Below, in pieces: positions 1-7,899 of a DNA stretch of 64,000 bases. Each line of letters opens with the position of its first letter. The stretch's first letter is position 1. Source of the stretch: Wocania_A sp965224845 (GTDB lineage: Bacteria; Bacteroidota; Bacteroidia; Flavobacteriales; Flavobacteriaceae); NCBI GenBank assembly GCA_965224845.1, contig CBDDAJ010000024.1:186001-250000 (forward strand). Reading direction: 5' to 3'. Under the pieces are notes generated by a model. The model searched no databases. It was not told where the DNA came from and worked only from the letters and a program-made list of their open reading frames with translations. The position numbers were made by a program, and so were the translations under genes.

Positions 1-372
1 ACCCCTATTTTTGTTGATGCTGTTAAAGGCATTACATTTGCCGATGCTAAAAATATTTTGCTAGGCAATAATGATGCCGCTACACAGTATTTAACAAGTA
101 AAACACAAGCTGCTTTATACGATAAATTTAATCCTGTTATAAAAAACTCGTTTGCCAAAGTTGGTGCCGATGAGATTTGGACTAACTTAATAAACAAATA
201 CAATAGTATCCCTTTTACTAATAATGTAAATCCAGATTTAACTGATTATGTTACTGGTGAGGCTTTAAAAGGCGTTTATACCATGATTGCCGTTGAAGAA
301 AAAGAAATACGCACCAAACTATCGTCTAGAACAACAGATTTGTTAAAGAAGGTTTTTGCTTTACAGGATTAG
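1..372 (+). CDS. DUF4197 family protein (3' part)
   Basis: The reading frame is open from base 1 and the gene begins before the window, so only the last 123 codons are seen. The residues VDAVKGITFADAKNIL, the aromatic NKYNSIPF segment and DLTDYVTGEALKGVY fit the C-terminal half of DUF4197, a family of about 220-240 aa envelope proteins of unknown function common in Bacteroidota and Proteobacteria. An apparent start at 58 is an internal TTG and should not be used. No function can be given beyond the family name. Confidence 0.8.
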   Translation, partial: TPIFVDAVKGITFADAKNILLGNNDAATQYLTSKTQAALYDKFNPVIKNSFAKVGADEIWTNLINKYNSIPFTNNVNPDLTDYVTGEALKGVYTMIAVEEKEIRTKLSSRTTDLLKKVFALQD

Positions 373-411
373 AAGTTTTTGTTATACTCTAGTTAAGAAG
401 CACACTGAAAA

Positions 412-1041
412 ATGGTAAATCATATTAAAATACTTTCTTTGATCTTACTCATTTCAGCAATCTTTGGTTGTCAAAATGTGGAACGAAAACCATTAAAAAA
501 AAACGAAAAAAATTTTGGCCTTTTCCAAAACGAAGATGATAGTATTTCAGTAGAATTAAAATTGAGCGAATTTAATAGCTGGAATGAATTACTCAAACGA
601 ACTGAACAAATTGTTTGTAATGATAGTCTTCCCAAAATCACCATTGAAAATGACAACTTAACAAAAAGAGTTTACTTACGCAATCCATGTTGGGAAGGGT
701 TTGCTTGCCTTTTAATAAAGCAAAAGAATGTTATTCAAATCCATAACGATACGATTAACAAAGCTGATAAGGTATTTTATCCATTGGACAGTTTAGCTCA
801 AGTATTAAAAAGAGATATAGAAAACGACGGAAAAAATCCAGGGTTAAGTGACAATCCCGAAAAGTTGTTGATTCACATATCCTATGACAAAAATGGGCTT
901 AAAAAGTTACCAAACACATTAAACCGTTTGACAAAAGCGTTTGAGCAAGCAACTGACAGGAAGGACTTAAAAGTATGGCTGAATGAGAAAATTAACATTT
1001 ATCCCCCACCGCCACCGCCAAAGAAAAATATAATTAATTGA
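412..1041 (+). CDS. Hypothetical lipoprotein
   Basis: A 209-aa protein with a type II signal peptide: positive N-terminus, hydrophobic core and a lipobox ending IFGC near residue 20, so it should be lipid-anchored in the envelope. The mature part is polar, with cysteines in the central region (NPCWEGFACL), and ends in a run of prolines. I do not recognise a family. It sits 39 bp after the DUF4197 gene and is followed by a long palindrome. The small genes that follow on the same strand are similarly orphan-like. Confidence 0.65.
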   Translation: MVNHIKILSLILLISAIFGCQNVERKPLKKNEKNFGLFQNEDDSISVELKLSEFNSWNELLKRTEQIVCNDSLPKITIENDNLTKRVYLRNPCWEGFACLLIKQKNVIQIHNDTINKADKVFYPLDSLAQVLKRDIENDGKNPGLSDNPEKLLIHISYDKNGLKKLPNTLNRLTKAFEQATDRKDLKVWLNEKINIYPPPPPPKKNIIN

Positions 1042-1064
1042 ATAAAGCACAGACCATGCAAGCC

Positions 1065-1137
1065 GTATATAATTCATTATGGCGGATTTTCCTAATCGGA
1101 AAACCCTCGTTGGTTTTCCCGCAACGAAATCATACAC
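1065..1137. repeat. Long imperfect palindrome in spacer
   Basis: The outer arms 1065-1085 and 1118-1137 are an imperfect inverted repeat (GTATATAATTCATT..GGCGG against the complement of CCCGCAACGAAATCATACAC). An inner perfect stem TTTTCC/GGAAAA (1087-1092, 1098-1103) sits inside. There is no T-tract, so it is not a simple terminator. A related left-arm sequence (GTATAACCACAATTACGGCG, about 1602-1621) follows the next gene. The shape recalls cassette-separating palindromes, but integron-type boxes are not clear. Confidence 0.55.
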
Positions 1138-1224
1138 AAAAACATTGTAGTACATTTAAGAAAAACTTTATAAAAAGTTGTAATAACTATTAATTTTTAT
1201 AATTTTTGAATTAATATAAAACTT

Positions 1225-1581
1225 ATGCCAAAAGAGAATAAAACTCAAGAATCTATAGTTCAAAATCAATTAGAAGCTTATAAACAAAGAGATTTAAATA
1301 AATTTTTATCTTTTTATTCGAATGATATTAAGATATACAATTTTAATGAAATAACACCATTTATAGATGGATTAGAAAGTTTAAAAACTGTTTATTCTGA
1401 AGTGTTTAGTAATTCCCCAGAACTTAATGCTTCAATCAAAAATAGAATTGTATTCGACAATAAGGTTATTGACGAGGAAGAAGTCACAGGAAGAAAAGGA
1501 ATTGAATACATAAAAGTAGTTGTTATTTATGAAGTTCAATCTAACCTAATTAATAAAGTGACTTTTATAAGAAAGGAATAA
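1225..1581 (+). CDS. SnoaL-like / NTF2-fold protein
   Basis: A 118-aa protein. The opening QNQLEAYKQRDLNKFLSFYSNDIKIYNF is typical of the SnoaL-like steroid delta-isomerase / NTF2 superfamily (helix, then DxxxFxxxYxxDxxxY), followed by a short helix and the curved sheet ending VVVIYEVQSNLINKVTFIR. There is no signal peptide, so it is probably cytoplasmic. The fold is used by many small-molecule enzymes and binding proteins, and the substrate cannot be inferred. It is flanked on both sides by palindromic spacers and has no operon partner. Confidence 0.7.
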   Translation: MPKENKTQESIVQNQLEAYKQRDLNKFLSFYSNDIKIYNFNEITPFIDGLESLKTVYSEVFSNSPELNASIKNRIVFDNKVIDEEEVTGRKGIEYIKVVVIYEVQSNLINKVTFIRKE

Positions 1582-1649
1582 AACGTATTACAACAAAGTT
1601 GTATAACCACAATTACGGCGAATTTGACTAAGTACTTAAGTTGACACAA

Positions 1650-2193
1650 ATGAAAAAAGTTATTACTTTAATTATTTTTAGTTTATGCTTTATTGGTTGC
1701 AATAACGCTGAAAAAAGAATAGCCTATAAAGCTACCCAAGAAAATGGAATTGAATGCGCAGAGGGTGGTTGTCAAGGAACTTACGAAGGTGCTGAGTTTA
1801 TAAAAGGATCAGATATAGCTCACCAATTCTCTAAATAAAATGTCTTATGCCGTAGGTAACAAACTAAAAGCATTATATCATTCTAAAGAATATAGAAAAG
1901 TAGATTTTTCAAAAATCAGCATGACTACTCAAGGAATGGGTTCTGGGCATGTTATTTATAAGTTATATATTCCTTTTATCGCTGTTAAAGAAAAATGTGA
2001 TGCATATACATCTTTTGACCATGTAGGTGGATGGAATCATAGTCCAGCTCTTTCAAAGAGAAAATTACAGTTAGAAAAAGCACTAATGAAAGGGCATAAG
2101 TTAAATATTAGTGACTTAAAAACTACTCCAGAAGGGCTACAAGAATATTGGATTCAATGGAAAAATAAAACGGTTCAGTTTGATTGCAAATAA
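1650..2193 (+). pseudogene. Frameshifted lipoprotein gene (two fragments)
   Basis: Fragment 1 (1650-1838) has a start ATG, a lipoprotein signal ending CFIGC and the cysteine-bearing segment IECAEGGCQGTYEG. It ends at a TAA in ..CACCAATTCTCTAAATAA. Fragment 2 (1840-2193, 117 aa) begins one base later with no signal peptide and continues like the body of the same protein (YTSFDHVGGWNHSPALSKRK, LKTTPEGLQEYWIQWKNK). Removing one A from the A-rich AAATAAAA tract joins them as ..DIAHQFSNKMSYAVGNK... This suggests one envelope protein of about 180 aa interrupted by a +1 shift, either a real mutation or a base error. No function recognised. An upstream TTG at 1641 is less likely as the start. Confidence 0.6.
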
Positions 2194-2248
2194 TACTGCC
2201 TATAATTTTATAAGAAACGAAATGGTTGTGTTCTAAAATAAAAGCTAA

Positions 2249-2755
2249 TCATTCCATCTTCTTATATAACCCATCAAAAGCTACAGTAACATCTTTATTG
2301 TTTGTAATGGTTTCCCAATACTGTCGTACCGAACCATCATCGTTTAAAGTCCAGGTAACCCGATGGTAAAAAAGGTTTCCATCCTTATTCTTAGCTTCAT
2401 CGGTTTTTAAAATCATTTTATTGTCAACTCTATTACCTTTTAAATGTAAGCTTCCGCCATTGTTATCAATCCAAATTTGTTCCCATTGTTTGGTTTTGGC
2501 ATTATAAAAATTATTGCTCGTGCCTGTAAAGTTTCCCTTGGCACTTGTCCAGTTTTCACGCAGAATACAATTGTCTTGAATTTTATCAATCTTATTGGTT
2601 CCTGCCACGGTACCATCTGGATTAGTTACCGTCCAGTTTCCAATCCAAAAATCAAATTCAGCATGCTTTTCGGTACAGCAACCACAATTGTTATTTTGTG
2701 AAAAACCAGAAATAGCAAAAAGTAAAATAAATACCGTATTGATTAAAGCTTTCAT
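2249..2755 (-). CDS. Secreted DUF1579-like protein
   Basis: A 168-aa protein with an N-terminal signal peptide (about 19 residues, ending SGFSQ). The body has the DFWIGNWTV motif followed by repeated strands with W-rich turns (CILRENWTSAKG, WEQIWIDNNGG, WTLNDDGSVRQYWE). This pattern is seen in DUF1579-type lipocalin-like proteins of Bacteroidota. Three cysteines in NNNCGCCTEKH follow the signal peptide. It is probably periplasmic, with unknown ligand or substrate. It is transcribed alone, convergent with the fragmented gene upstream. Confidence 0.7.
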   Translation of the reverse strand: MKALINTVFILLFAISGFSQNNNCGCCTEKHAEFDFWIGNWTVTNPDGTVAGTNKIDKIQDNCILRENWTSAKGNFTGTSNNFYNAKTKQWEQIWIDNNGGSLHLKGNRVDNKMILKTDEAKNKDGNLFYHRVTWTLNDDGSVRQYWETITNNKDVTVAFDGLYKKME

Positions 2756-2934
2756 ATAAACTATAGTTTAGTTAGTGTTTTAAAGTTATTAAATACGCTT
2801 TAAACACAAATCTATATTAACAAAACATTACAATAATTGTATCGGTATTAATGCATTAAAAAAAATAGTGGTATGCTTCTTTTTATTTTTAAATAAAAAA
2901 TGTATCTTTAATAGCTTGGTTTTCAAACTGTAAA

Positions 2935-3132
2935 ATGAACAGAATTGATCTTATAAAAAACAATCAAACAAAACTTAACGAGCGCTATAAGGAACTTGTT
3001 GAGCAAGCTTATAATTTTCGACAGACAGATTCTGCTTTAAGTGATATTTCTGAATACAGAGCCATAAAACTTCTAAACAAACTTAACAGGTTAAAATATT
3101 TATCTAGAGAACTAAGTCAGCCCTCTGTATAA
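2935..3132 (+). CDS. Small helical hypothetical protein
   Basis: A 65-aa, strongly charged, alpha-helical protein (NQTKLNERYKELVEQAYNFRQTDSALSDISEYRAIKLLNKLNRLKYL) with no signal peptide or membrane segment. The helical heptad pattern suggests a coiled coil or small helical bundle. It stands alone between a secreted protein gene on the opposite strand and a possible 48-codon ORF. I do not recognise the family. The amino-acid pattern and sensible start make it a likely real gene. Confidence 0.6.
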   Translation: MNRIDLIKNNQTKLNERYKELVEQAYNFRQTDSALSDISEYRAIKLLNKLNRLKYLSRELSQPSV

Positions 3133-3207
3133 GTTTAGCATTTTTTTAACTTTTTAATTACATCTAAAAGACTGAAATACACGTACTTTATATATAAAAA
3201 GAACGTT

Positions 3208-3354
3208 ATGAGTCCGCATTTCTGTAGAGTGGGAAAAATTAAACCCAACTTAAGTAAATTAATTAGTTTAAAAGAGTTAGAAAATAAAATTGCAAATTTT
3301 GTAGATGATGCTACTAAAGTGCATTATTCTGAAGATTTAAACGGAGCGTTTTAA
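3208..3354 (+). CDS. Possible 48-aa ORF, overlapping a convergent gene
   Basis: ATG at 3208 to TAA at 3352-3354. The predicted peptide is mixed polar and hydrophobic, with one cysteine near the start. Its last 41 bases overlap antisense the 3' end of the binding-protein gene on the other strand. Nothing else supports it: no recognisable domain and no clear promoter. It may be chance. Confidence 0.25.
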   Translation: MSPHFCRVGKIKPNLSKLISLKELENKIANFVDDATKVHYSEDLNGAF

Positions 3355-4126
3355 AATACGCAAAGGCTTTTATAAGTCTTGATCCGTACCAGGAAAACAT
3401 TTCTCCATCAACCAACGCAATGGTAGCATTGGGGTAAAATACCTGTAATTCTTTTTTATGAGTATTTTTAAAAGGAAATGGTTCGCTTGATAATAAAACC
3501 ACGTCTACACTTTTATCAGCAGCTACATTAATCAGTTCAACTTCCGGATAACGGTTTTTGGCTTTATAAACGTTGTCAAACTTATTTAACTCCAGTATAT
3601 AATTAACAAAGGTATTATTTGCTGCGACCATCCATGGAGTTTTCCAAATAAAATAAACTGTTTTTAAGCCAGGTTTTTCTTTAATAAAGTTCGCAAAGTC
3701 ATCAAGCTTATTTTTAATTTCATTTACAATTTTTATAGCTTCTTCTTTTTGGTTAAAAAGTATTCCGTATTGATTAACTAATTCCAGACTGTCTTCAATA
3801 GTAAAAATATCAGATATATGAACATTACAAATTTGCTCGCAAGCTTCAACAATTTCTTTGGTGTTTTCCTCTTTATTACAAAGAATAATGTCTGGTTTTA
3901 AACTTGCTATTCTATCAATATGAATTTGTTTCGTTCCTCCTACTATTTGCTTTTCTTTTTTTAAATGCATAGGATGTACACAAAACTTGGTAATGCCTAC
4001 AATATTATCCTCCAATCCTAAGTCCACTAGCAATTCGGTTTGACTTGGTACTAACGATACGATACGCTTAGGAGTTTCTTTTAAAAGAAGGGGCCTGTTT
4101 AATTGGTCTTTGAATTTATTTGTCAT
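3314..4126 (-). CDS. BtuF-like helical backbone metal receptor protein
   Basis: A 270-aa protein of the BtuF/FepB-type substrate-binding fold: N-lobe PKRIVSLVPSQTELLVDLGLEDNIVGIT, the GGTKQIHIDRIASLKPDIILCNKEEN segment, and a C-lobe ending ALVDGEMFSWYGSRL. Family members bind cobalamin or iron chelates for ABC importers. This one has no signal peptide, as is common for the Bacteroidota cytoplasmic-type branch, and no ABC permease or ATPase gene nearby, so its role is open. It lies 96 bp downstream of pyrF. Its ATG falls inside a repeat-like sequence (4121-4166), so the true start could have been altered. Confidence 0.8.
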   Translation of the reverse strand: MTNKFKDQLNRPLLLKETPKRIVSLVPSQTELLVDLGLEDNIVGITKFCVHPMHLKKEKQIVGGTKQIHIDRIASLKPDIILCNKEENTKEIVEACEQICNVHISDIFTIEDSLELVNQYGILFNQKEEAIKIVNEIKNKLDDFANFIKEKPGLKTVYFIWKTPWMVAANNTFVNYILELNKFDNVYKAKNRYPEVELINVAADKSVDVVLLSSEPFPFKNTHKKELQVFYPNATIALVDGEMFSWYGSRLIKAFAYFKTLRLNLQNNAL

Positions 4127-4166
4127 TGCGAAGAAAATTTATAATTTTCTGTGGCTATCTCACAAT
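4121..4166. repeat. REP-like intergenic repeat
   Basis: The sequence starts TGTCATTGCGAAG and contains the perfect hairpin AGAAAAT-TTATA-ATTTTCT, then GTGGCTATCTCACAAT. It resembles the dispersed GTCATTGCGA..GTGGCAATCTC repeats of Bacteroidota genomes (family recognised from memory, not searched). It fills the pyrF/binding-protein junction, and its CAT provides the start codon of the downstream gene on the minus strand. Confidence 0.5.
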
Positions 4167-4222
4167 AATTTGCAGAGATTCTCATGTCGTTTTCTCATTT
4201 CTACAGGCTCAAATGCAACGTT

Positions 4223-5044
4223 TCAAGAATGCCAATTCAATTCAACAGCCATTTGCTTTTGTAGTTCTTCAGCTTTCAAAGCTGCAGCTTCTGCAAAATC
4301 TTTTTCTTTTGAAGCGTAAATTATGCCTCGTGATGAATTAATAAGTAATCCAATTTGTGAATTCATACCATATTTACAAACCTCTTGCAGGTTTCCTCCC
4401 TGAGCGCCAACGCCAGGAACTAACAAGAAGCTTTCCGGAATAATTTGTCTGATATCTGCTAAAAATTCGGCCTTGGTAGCACCTACAACATACATTAAGT
4501 TTTTTGAATTCTCCCAGGTTTTTGAGGTTTCCAAAACGTGTTTGTATAACTCTTTTCCATCTATCGTCTTAGTTTGAAAATCGAATGCGCCTTGATTAGA
4601 CGTTAATGCTAAAAGTATAGTGTGCTTATCTTTGAACGCTAAAAAAGGCTCAACAGAATCTTTTCCCATATAAGGGGCAACGGTAACAGAATCGAACTCC
4701 AGATCTTCTAAAAATGCTTTAGCATACATGGTACTTGTATTGCCAATATCACCACGTTTTGCATCTGCAATGGTAAAAATCTCTGGATGAGTTTTATTTA
4801 AATACCGGATCGTTCTTTCTAAAGACTTCCAACCTTTTATGCCATAAGCTTCGTAAAATGCCGTATTGGGTTTATAGGCCACACATAAATGCTGTGTAGC
4901 ATCAATAATAGCTTTATTGAATGCAAATATGGGGTCTTCTTCTTGTAAAAGATGGGATGGGATTTTATTTAAATCGACATCTAATCCTATACATAGAAAG
5001 GATTTCTTTTTTTTGACCTCTTGAACTAGTTGATTTGTTGTCAT
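4223..5044 (-). CDS. pyrF: Orotidine 5'-phosphate decarboxylase
   Basis: A 273-aa protein that decarboxylates OMP to UMP, the last step of de novo pyrimidine synthesis. The catalytic segment IADAKRGDIGNT (Lys about 96) and the N-terminal FLCIGLDVDLNKIP identify the longer type 2 PyrF found in Bacteroidota and Actinobacteria. VPGVGAQGG near residue 220 fits the phosphate-binding loop, and SSRGIIYAS follows. The start ATG directly follows the lepB stop codon with no gap, so the two genes are probably cotranscribed and translationally coupled. Confidence 0.96.
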   Translation of the reverse strand: MTTNQLVQEVKKKKSFLCIGLDVDLNKIPSHLLQEEDPIFAFNKAIIDATQHLCVAYKPNTAFYEAYGIKGWKSLERTIRYLNKTHPEIFTIADAKRGDIGNTSTMYAKAFLEDLEFDSVTVAPYMGKDSVEPFLAFKDKHTILLALTSNQGAFDFQTKTIDGKELYKHVLETSKTWENSKNLMYVVGATKAEFLADIRQIIPESFLLVPGVGAQGGNLQEVCKYGMNSQIGLLINSSRGIIYASKEKDFAEAAALKAEELQKQMAVELNWHS

Positions 5045-5725
5045 CTAAAATTGAAATATTAATGTTCCTTTTATATTTTCTTCATCTACAAAGCCTCTAT
5101 ATCTTGAATCTAACGAATTATCTCTATTATCTCCCATAAAAAAGTATTTTCCTTTTGGCATTACAATCGGACCAAAATTGTATTCGTCCCAACCCAAAAT
5201 ACCGTTAAATAAATCTTTTGATAAATTATCTGTATTGTTGTTTAAAGAACGTTTCATTTTAATTGGAAGTTTTTCAGCAAAATCTTCGTCAAGGAATACA
5301 AAAACTGAGTCCTTTACTTTATAGGTTTCATAAAAATAAAAGGATTCGTCTTCACTAAATTCATTTTTTATATGAGTTTCAAAAAAAGTCTTATCAACTA
5401 AATATCTATATCTTAAATTTAAATGCTCATCAATATTTACATCATTTACAAAAATGATCCCATTTTTACATTCAAGTTTATCATTTGGTAGTGCAATTAA
5501 TCTTTTAACAATTGTATAACCTCTTAAACTATCTGAAAATTTGAAATATGCAAAATCAAGAGCCTTAGGCTTCACTAAATTTGATCCAATAAAACGCGAA
5601 CCTAATTTTAAATTCGGTTCATTTGATGTAGAAGGAATATTAAAAAAACTTAAAACTCCAAAAAGCTTTAAAAGCACAAATAAAATTGCAATGCTAATTA
5701 ATATATTTCTACCTATTCTCTTCAT
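5045..5725 (-). CDS. lepB: Signal peptidase I
   Basis: A 226-aa type I leader peptidase with one N-terminal membrane segment (about residues 7-25). The nucleophile lies in PSTSNEPNL (Ser34, matching the usual SMEPTL), the general base in IVKRLIALPND (Lys74), and the box E signature is GDNRDNSLDSRYRG near residue 198. It cleaves signal peptides of exported proteins. It is shorter and more divergent than the main Bacteroidota LepB (often above 500 aa), so it may be a second, specialised copy. The ATG follows a strong hairpin plus T-run, leaving almost no leader. Confidence 0.9.
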   Translation of the reverse strand: MKRIGRNILISIAILFVLLKLFGVLSFFNIPSTSNEPNLKLGSRFIGSNLVKPKALDFAYFKFSDSLRGYTIVKRLIALPNDKLECKNGIIFVNDVNIDEHLNLRYRYLVDKTFFETHIKNEFSEDESFYFYETYKVKDSVFVFLDEDFAEKLPIKMKRSLNNNTDNLSKDLFNGILGWDEYNFGPIVMPKGKYFFMGDNRDNSLDSRYRGFVDEENIKGTLIFQF

Positions 5726-5748
5726 AAAAAAGCCTCTTTAAAAGAGGC
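5726..5748 (-). terminator. Rho-independent terminator abutting lepB ATG
   Basis: On the minus strand the perfect stem GCCTCTT/AAGAGGC with a three-base loop is followed by TTTTTT and at once by the lepB ATG. It lies between prfA (stop at 5758) and lepB. It should end prfA transcription, so lepB may need its own start site or read-through. Confidence 0.8.
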
Positions 5749-5757
5749 GGTCTATTT

Positions 5758-6834
5758 TTAAATTACATCATCATTAGCTTTTAACTTTTCGGTATTTTCA
5801 GCTAACATTAATTCGTCTATTATTTTTTGAATATCTCCATTTACAATATTACTTAAATCGTAAAGCGTTAAACCAATTCTATGGTCAGTCACACGCCCTT
5901 GCGGATAGTTATAGGTTCTAATTTTTGCACTTCTGTCTCCAGAACTTACCATACTACCGCGTTTTGCCGCGTCTTCTTCCTGCTTTTTAGCCAATTCTAA
6001 ATCGTATAACCTGGAGCGTAATACTTTAAAGGCCTTTTCTTTATTTTTATGCTGCGATTTTTGATCTTGACATTGCGCCACCAAGCCTGTTGGAATATGC
6101 GTTAATCGTACAGCAGAATATGTCGTGTTTACCGACTGCCCCCCCGGACCTGAAGAACAGAAAAAATCGATACGTACATCTTTTGGATTAATTTCTATAT
6201 CAAACTCCTCTGCTTCCGGAAAAACCATACAGGTAGCAGCACTTGTGTGTACACGTCCTTGGGTTTCTGTTTGTGGCACACGCTGCACACGGTGTACTCC
6301 TGCCTCAAACTTTAAGGTACCATAAACATCTTCACCAGAAACTTCAAACTGAATTTCTTTAAAGCCTCCATTAGTGCCTTCACTAAAATCTACTGTACTT
6401 ACTTTCCAGCCCTTGCTTTCACAGTATTTTGTGTACATTCTAAACAAATCTCCTGCAAAAATACTGGCCTCATCACCACCGGTTCCTGCTCGTAATTCTA
6501 CCACCGCATTTTTAGAATCTTCAGGATCTTTAGGTATTAAAAGCATTCTAATTTCTTCTTCTAACTTAGGAATCCCTTCTTTTGCTTCATCATATTGCAT
6601 TTTAGCCATTTCTACCATTTCATCATCGCTCCCATCTGCTATAATAGATTCTGCTTCAGTTAAATTATTGGTAAGCTCTATATATTGATCTCGCTTATCC
6701 ATAAGAATTCGCAAGTCTTTGTATTCCCTGTTAAGTTCAACATATCGTTTTTGATCGGTAATTATATCGGGTTGAATAATTAAATCGCTAACCTCATCAA
6801 AACGCTGTTTTACTATTTGTAATTTCTCTAACAT
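5758..6834 (-). CDS. prfA: Peptide chain release factor 1
   Basis: A 358-aa class I release factor, the normal RF1 length. The peptidyl-tRNA hydrolysis motif SSGPGGQSVNTTYS (GGQ) and the RF1-type recognition region HRVQRVPQTETQGRVHTS are present, with the N-terminal coiled-coil domain (KQRFDEVSDL..) before them. It reads UAA and UAG at the ribosomal A site. A -7 box lies 21 bp upstream of the ATG and a terminator follows, so it seems monocistronic. Confidence 0.97.
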   Translation of the reverse strand: MLEKLQIVKQRFDEVSDLIIQPDIITDQKRYVELNREYKDLRILMDKRDQYIELTNNLTEAESIIADGSDDEMVEMAKMQYDEAKEGIPKLEEEIRMLLIPKDPEDSKNAVVELRAGTGGDEASIFAGDLFRMYTKYCESKGWKVSTVDFSEGTNGGFKEIQFEVSGEDVYGTLKFEAGVHRVQRVPQTETQGRVHTSAATCMVFPEAEEFDIEINPKDVRIDFFCSSGPGGQSVNTTYSAVRLTHIPTGLVAQCQDQKSQHKNKEKAFKVLRSRLYDLELAKKQEEDAAKRGSMVSSGDRSAKIRTYNYPQGRVTDHRIGLTLYDLSNIVNGDIQKIIDELMLAENTEKLKANDDVI

Positions 6835-6854
6835 CTACCTTTTTTATTGGTAGC

Positions 6855-6862
6855 CAAAAATA
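6855..6862 (-). promoter_or_regulatory. Putative -7 element for prfA
   Basis: TATTTTTG on the minus strand matches the Bacteroidota -7 consensus TAnnTTTG, 21 bp before the prfA start. No clear -33 TTTG was found. Confidence 0.5.
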
Positions 6863-6952
6863 CGATAATTTATGAATTTTTAGCACTATCCTACTACTCT
6901 TATAAATGAATTGTTAGAATATTTTTATACCAAATGCGTTATTTAAGTAGTT

Positions 6953-7240
6953 ATGCAGCAATTATTTTCAATATTCATTTTCTACAGGCCATTAATTTTA
7001 TGGTCTTTTCTAATTAATACATTACTCTCTTTTTTAAAATATGAAATGGTTCCAATAATCATTGTAAAACTATTATTGGTTGGTTTCTTATGGTATTTTT
7101 TAAATGAAACAAATGCAAAAAGAAAATTGATTTTTTATAAAAATCTGGGTATCTCTACTTTTAAACTATTCGCTTTTTTGTATATTATTGACTTAGTTTT
7201 TAGTATTCCTTTTCTTTTAATTTTGGGAGAATTTATATGA
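6953..7240 (+). CDS. Small membrane protein of an ABC module
   Basis: A 95-aa very hydrophobic protein with about three membrane segments (residues 3-28, 33-50 and 68-92) separated by a short basic loop (NETNAKRKLIFYKN). It overlaps the next gene, an ABC ATPase, by the four bases ATGA, so translation is coupled and the products probably interact. It is far too short for an ordinary ABC permease unless it oligomerises. I do not recognise the family. Confidence 0.7.
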   Translation: MQQLFSIFIFYRPLILWSFLINTLLSFLKYEMVPIIIVKLLLVGFLWYFLNETNAKRKLIFYKNLGISTFKLFAFLYIIDLVFSIPFLLILGEFI

Positions 7241-7899
7241 TTTTAGAAATAGATAATATTGAGCTTTATTTTAAAGAAAAGCGCATATTATATGGTATCT
7301 ATCTCAAAGCAGAAACTGGTAAAGTTACAGGAATTTTAGGAAGTAACGGAAGTGGCAAAAGCTGTTTGTTAAATATTATTTTTGGAAATTTAAGACCTAA
7401 GTATAAACTCATACGGATAGACAATAAGCCTATAACAAAACCTTTATTTCAAACTAAATTAGCTACTTATTTGCCTCAGCATAACTTTATCCCAAAGGGG
7501 TTAAAATTAAAAATGGTTTTTGACCTTTTTAAGGTCTCCTGGAGTGATTTTATAAATGATTTTGATGCTTTTAGTATTTATATGAATTCTAAATTTAATA
7601 CGTTATCCGGGGGCGAACGCCGTTTAATAGAAACCTATATTATTCTAAAAAGAGATAGTAACATTGTTTTATTAGACGAGCCTTTCTCACACCTGGCACC
7701 TTTACATATTGAAAAAATAAAAGCTATAATTTCTGAGGAAAAACAAAATAAAGCAATCCTTATAACTGATCATATGTATCGGCAAATTGTAGATGTTTCT
7801 GACGCTATCTATTTTTTAAAAGGAGGCCATTCAAAACGTATTAATGATTTAAAAGCGCTTGAAGATTATAAATACCTAAGTATGGGTTCAATAAATTAA
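7237..7899 (+). CDS. ABC transporter ATP-binding protein
   Basis: A 220-aa single nucleotide-binding domain with all motifs: Walker A GSNGSGKS (about 36-43), Q-loop region YLPQHN, signature LSGGER, Walker B NIVLLDEPF and H-loop ITDH. The D-loop is SHLAPLH, reminiscent of LptB/LivF-type ATPases. It overlaps the 95-aa membrane protein gene by 4 bp and has no other partner. Its stop codon overlaps the stop of the convergent DUF3078 gene. Substrate and direction of transport are unknown. Confidence 0.92.
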   Translation: MILEIDNIELYFKEKRILYGIYLKAETGKVTGILGSNGSGKSCLLNIIFGNLRPKYKLIRIDNKPITKPLFQTKLATYLPQHNFIPKGLKLKMVFDLFKVSWSDFINDFDAFSIYMNSKFNTLSGGERRLIETYIILKRDSNIVLLDEPFSHLAPLHIEKIKAIISEEKQNKAILITDHMYRQIVDVSDAIYFLKGGHSKRINDLKALEDYKYLSMGSIN

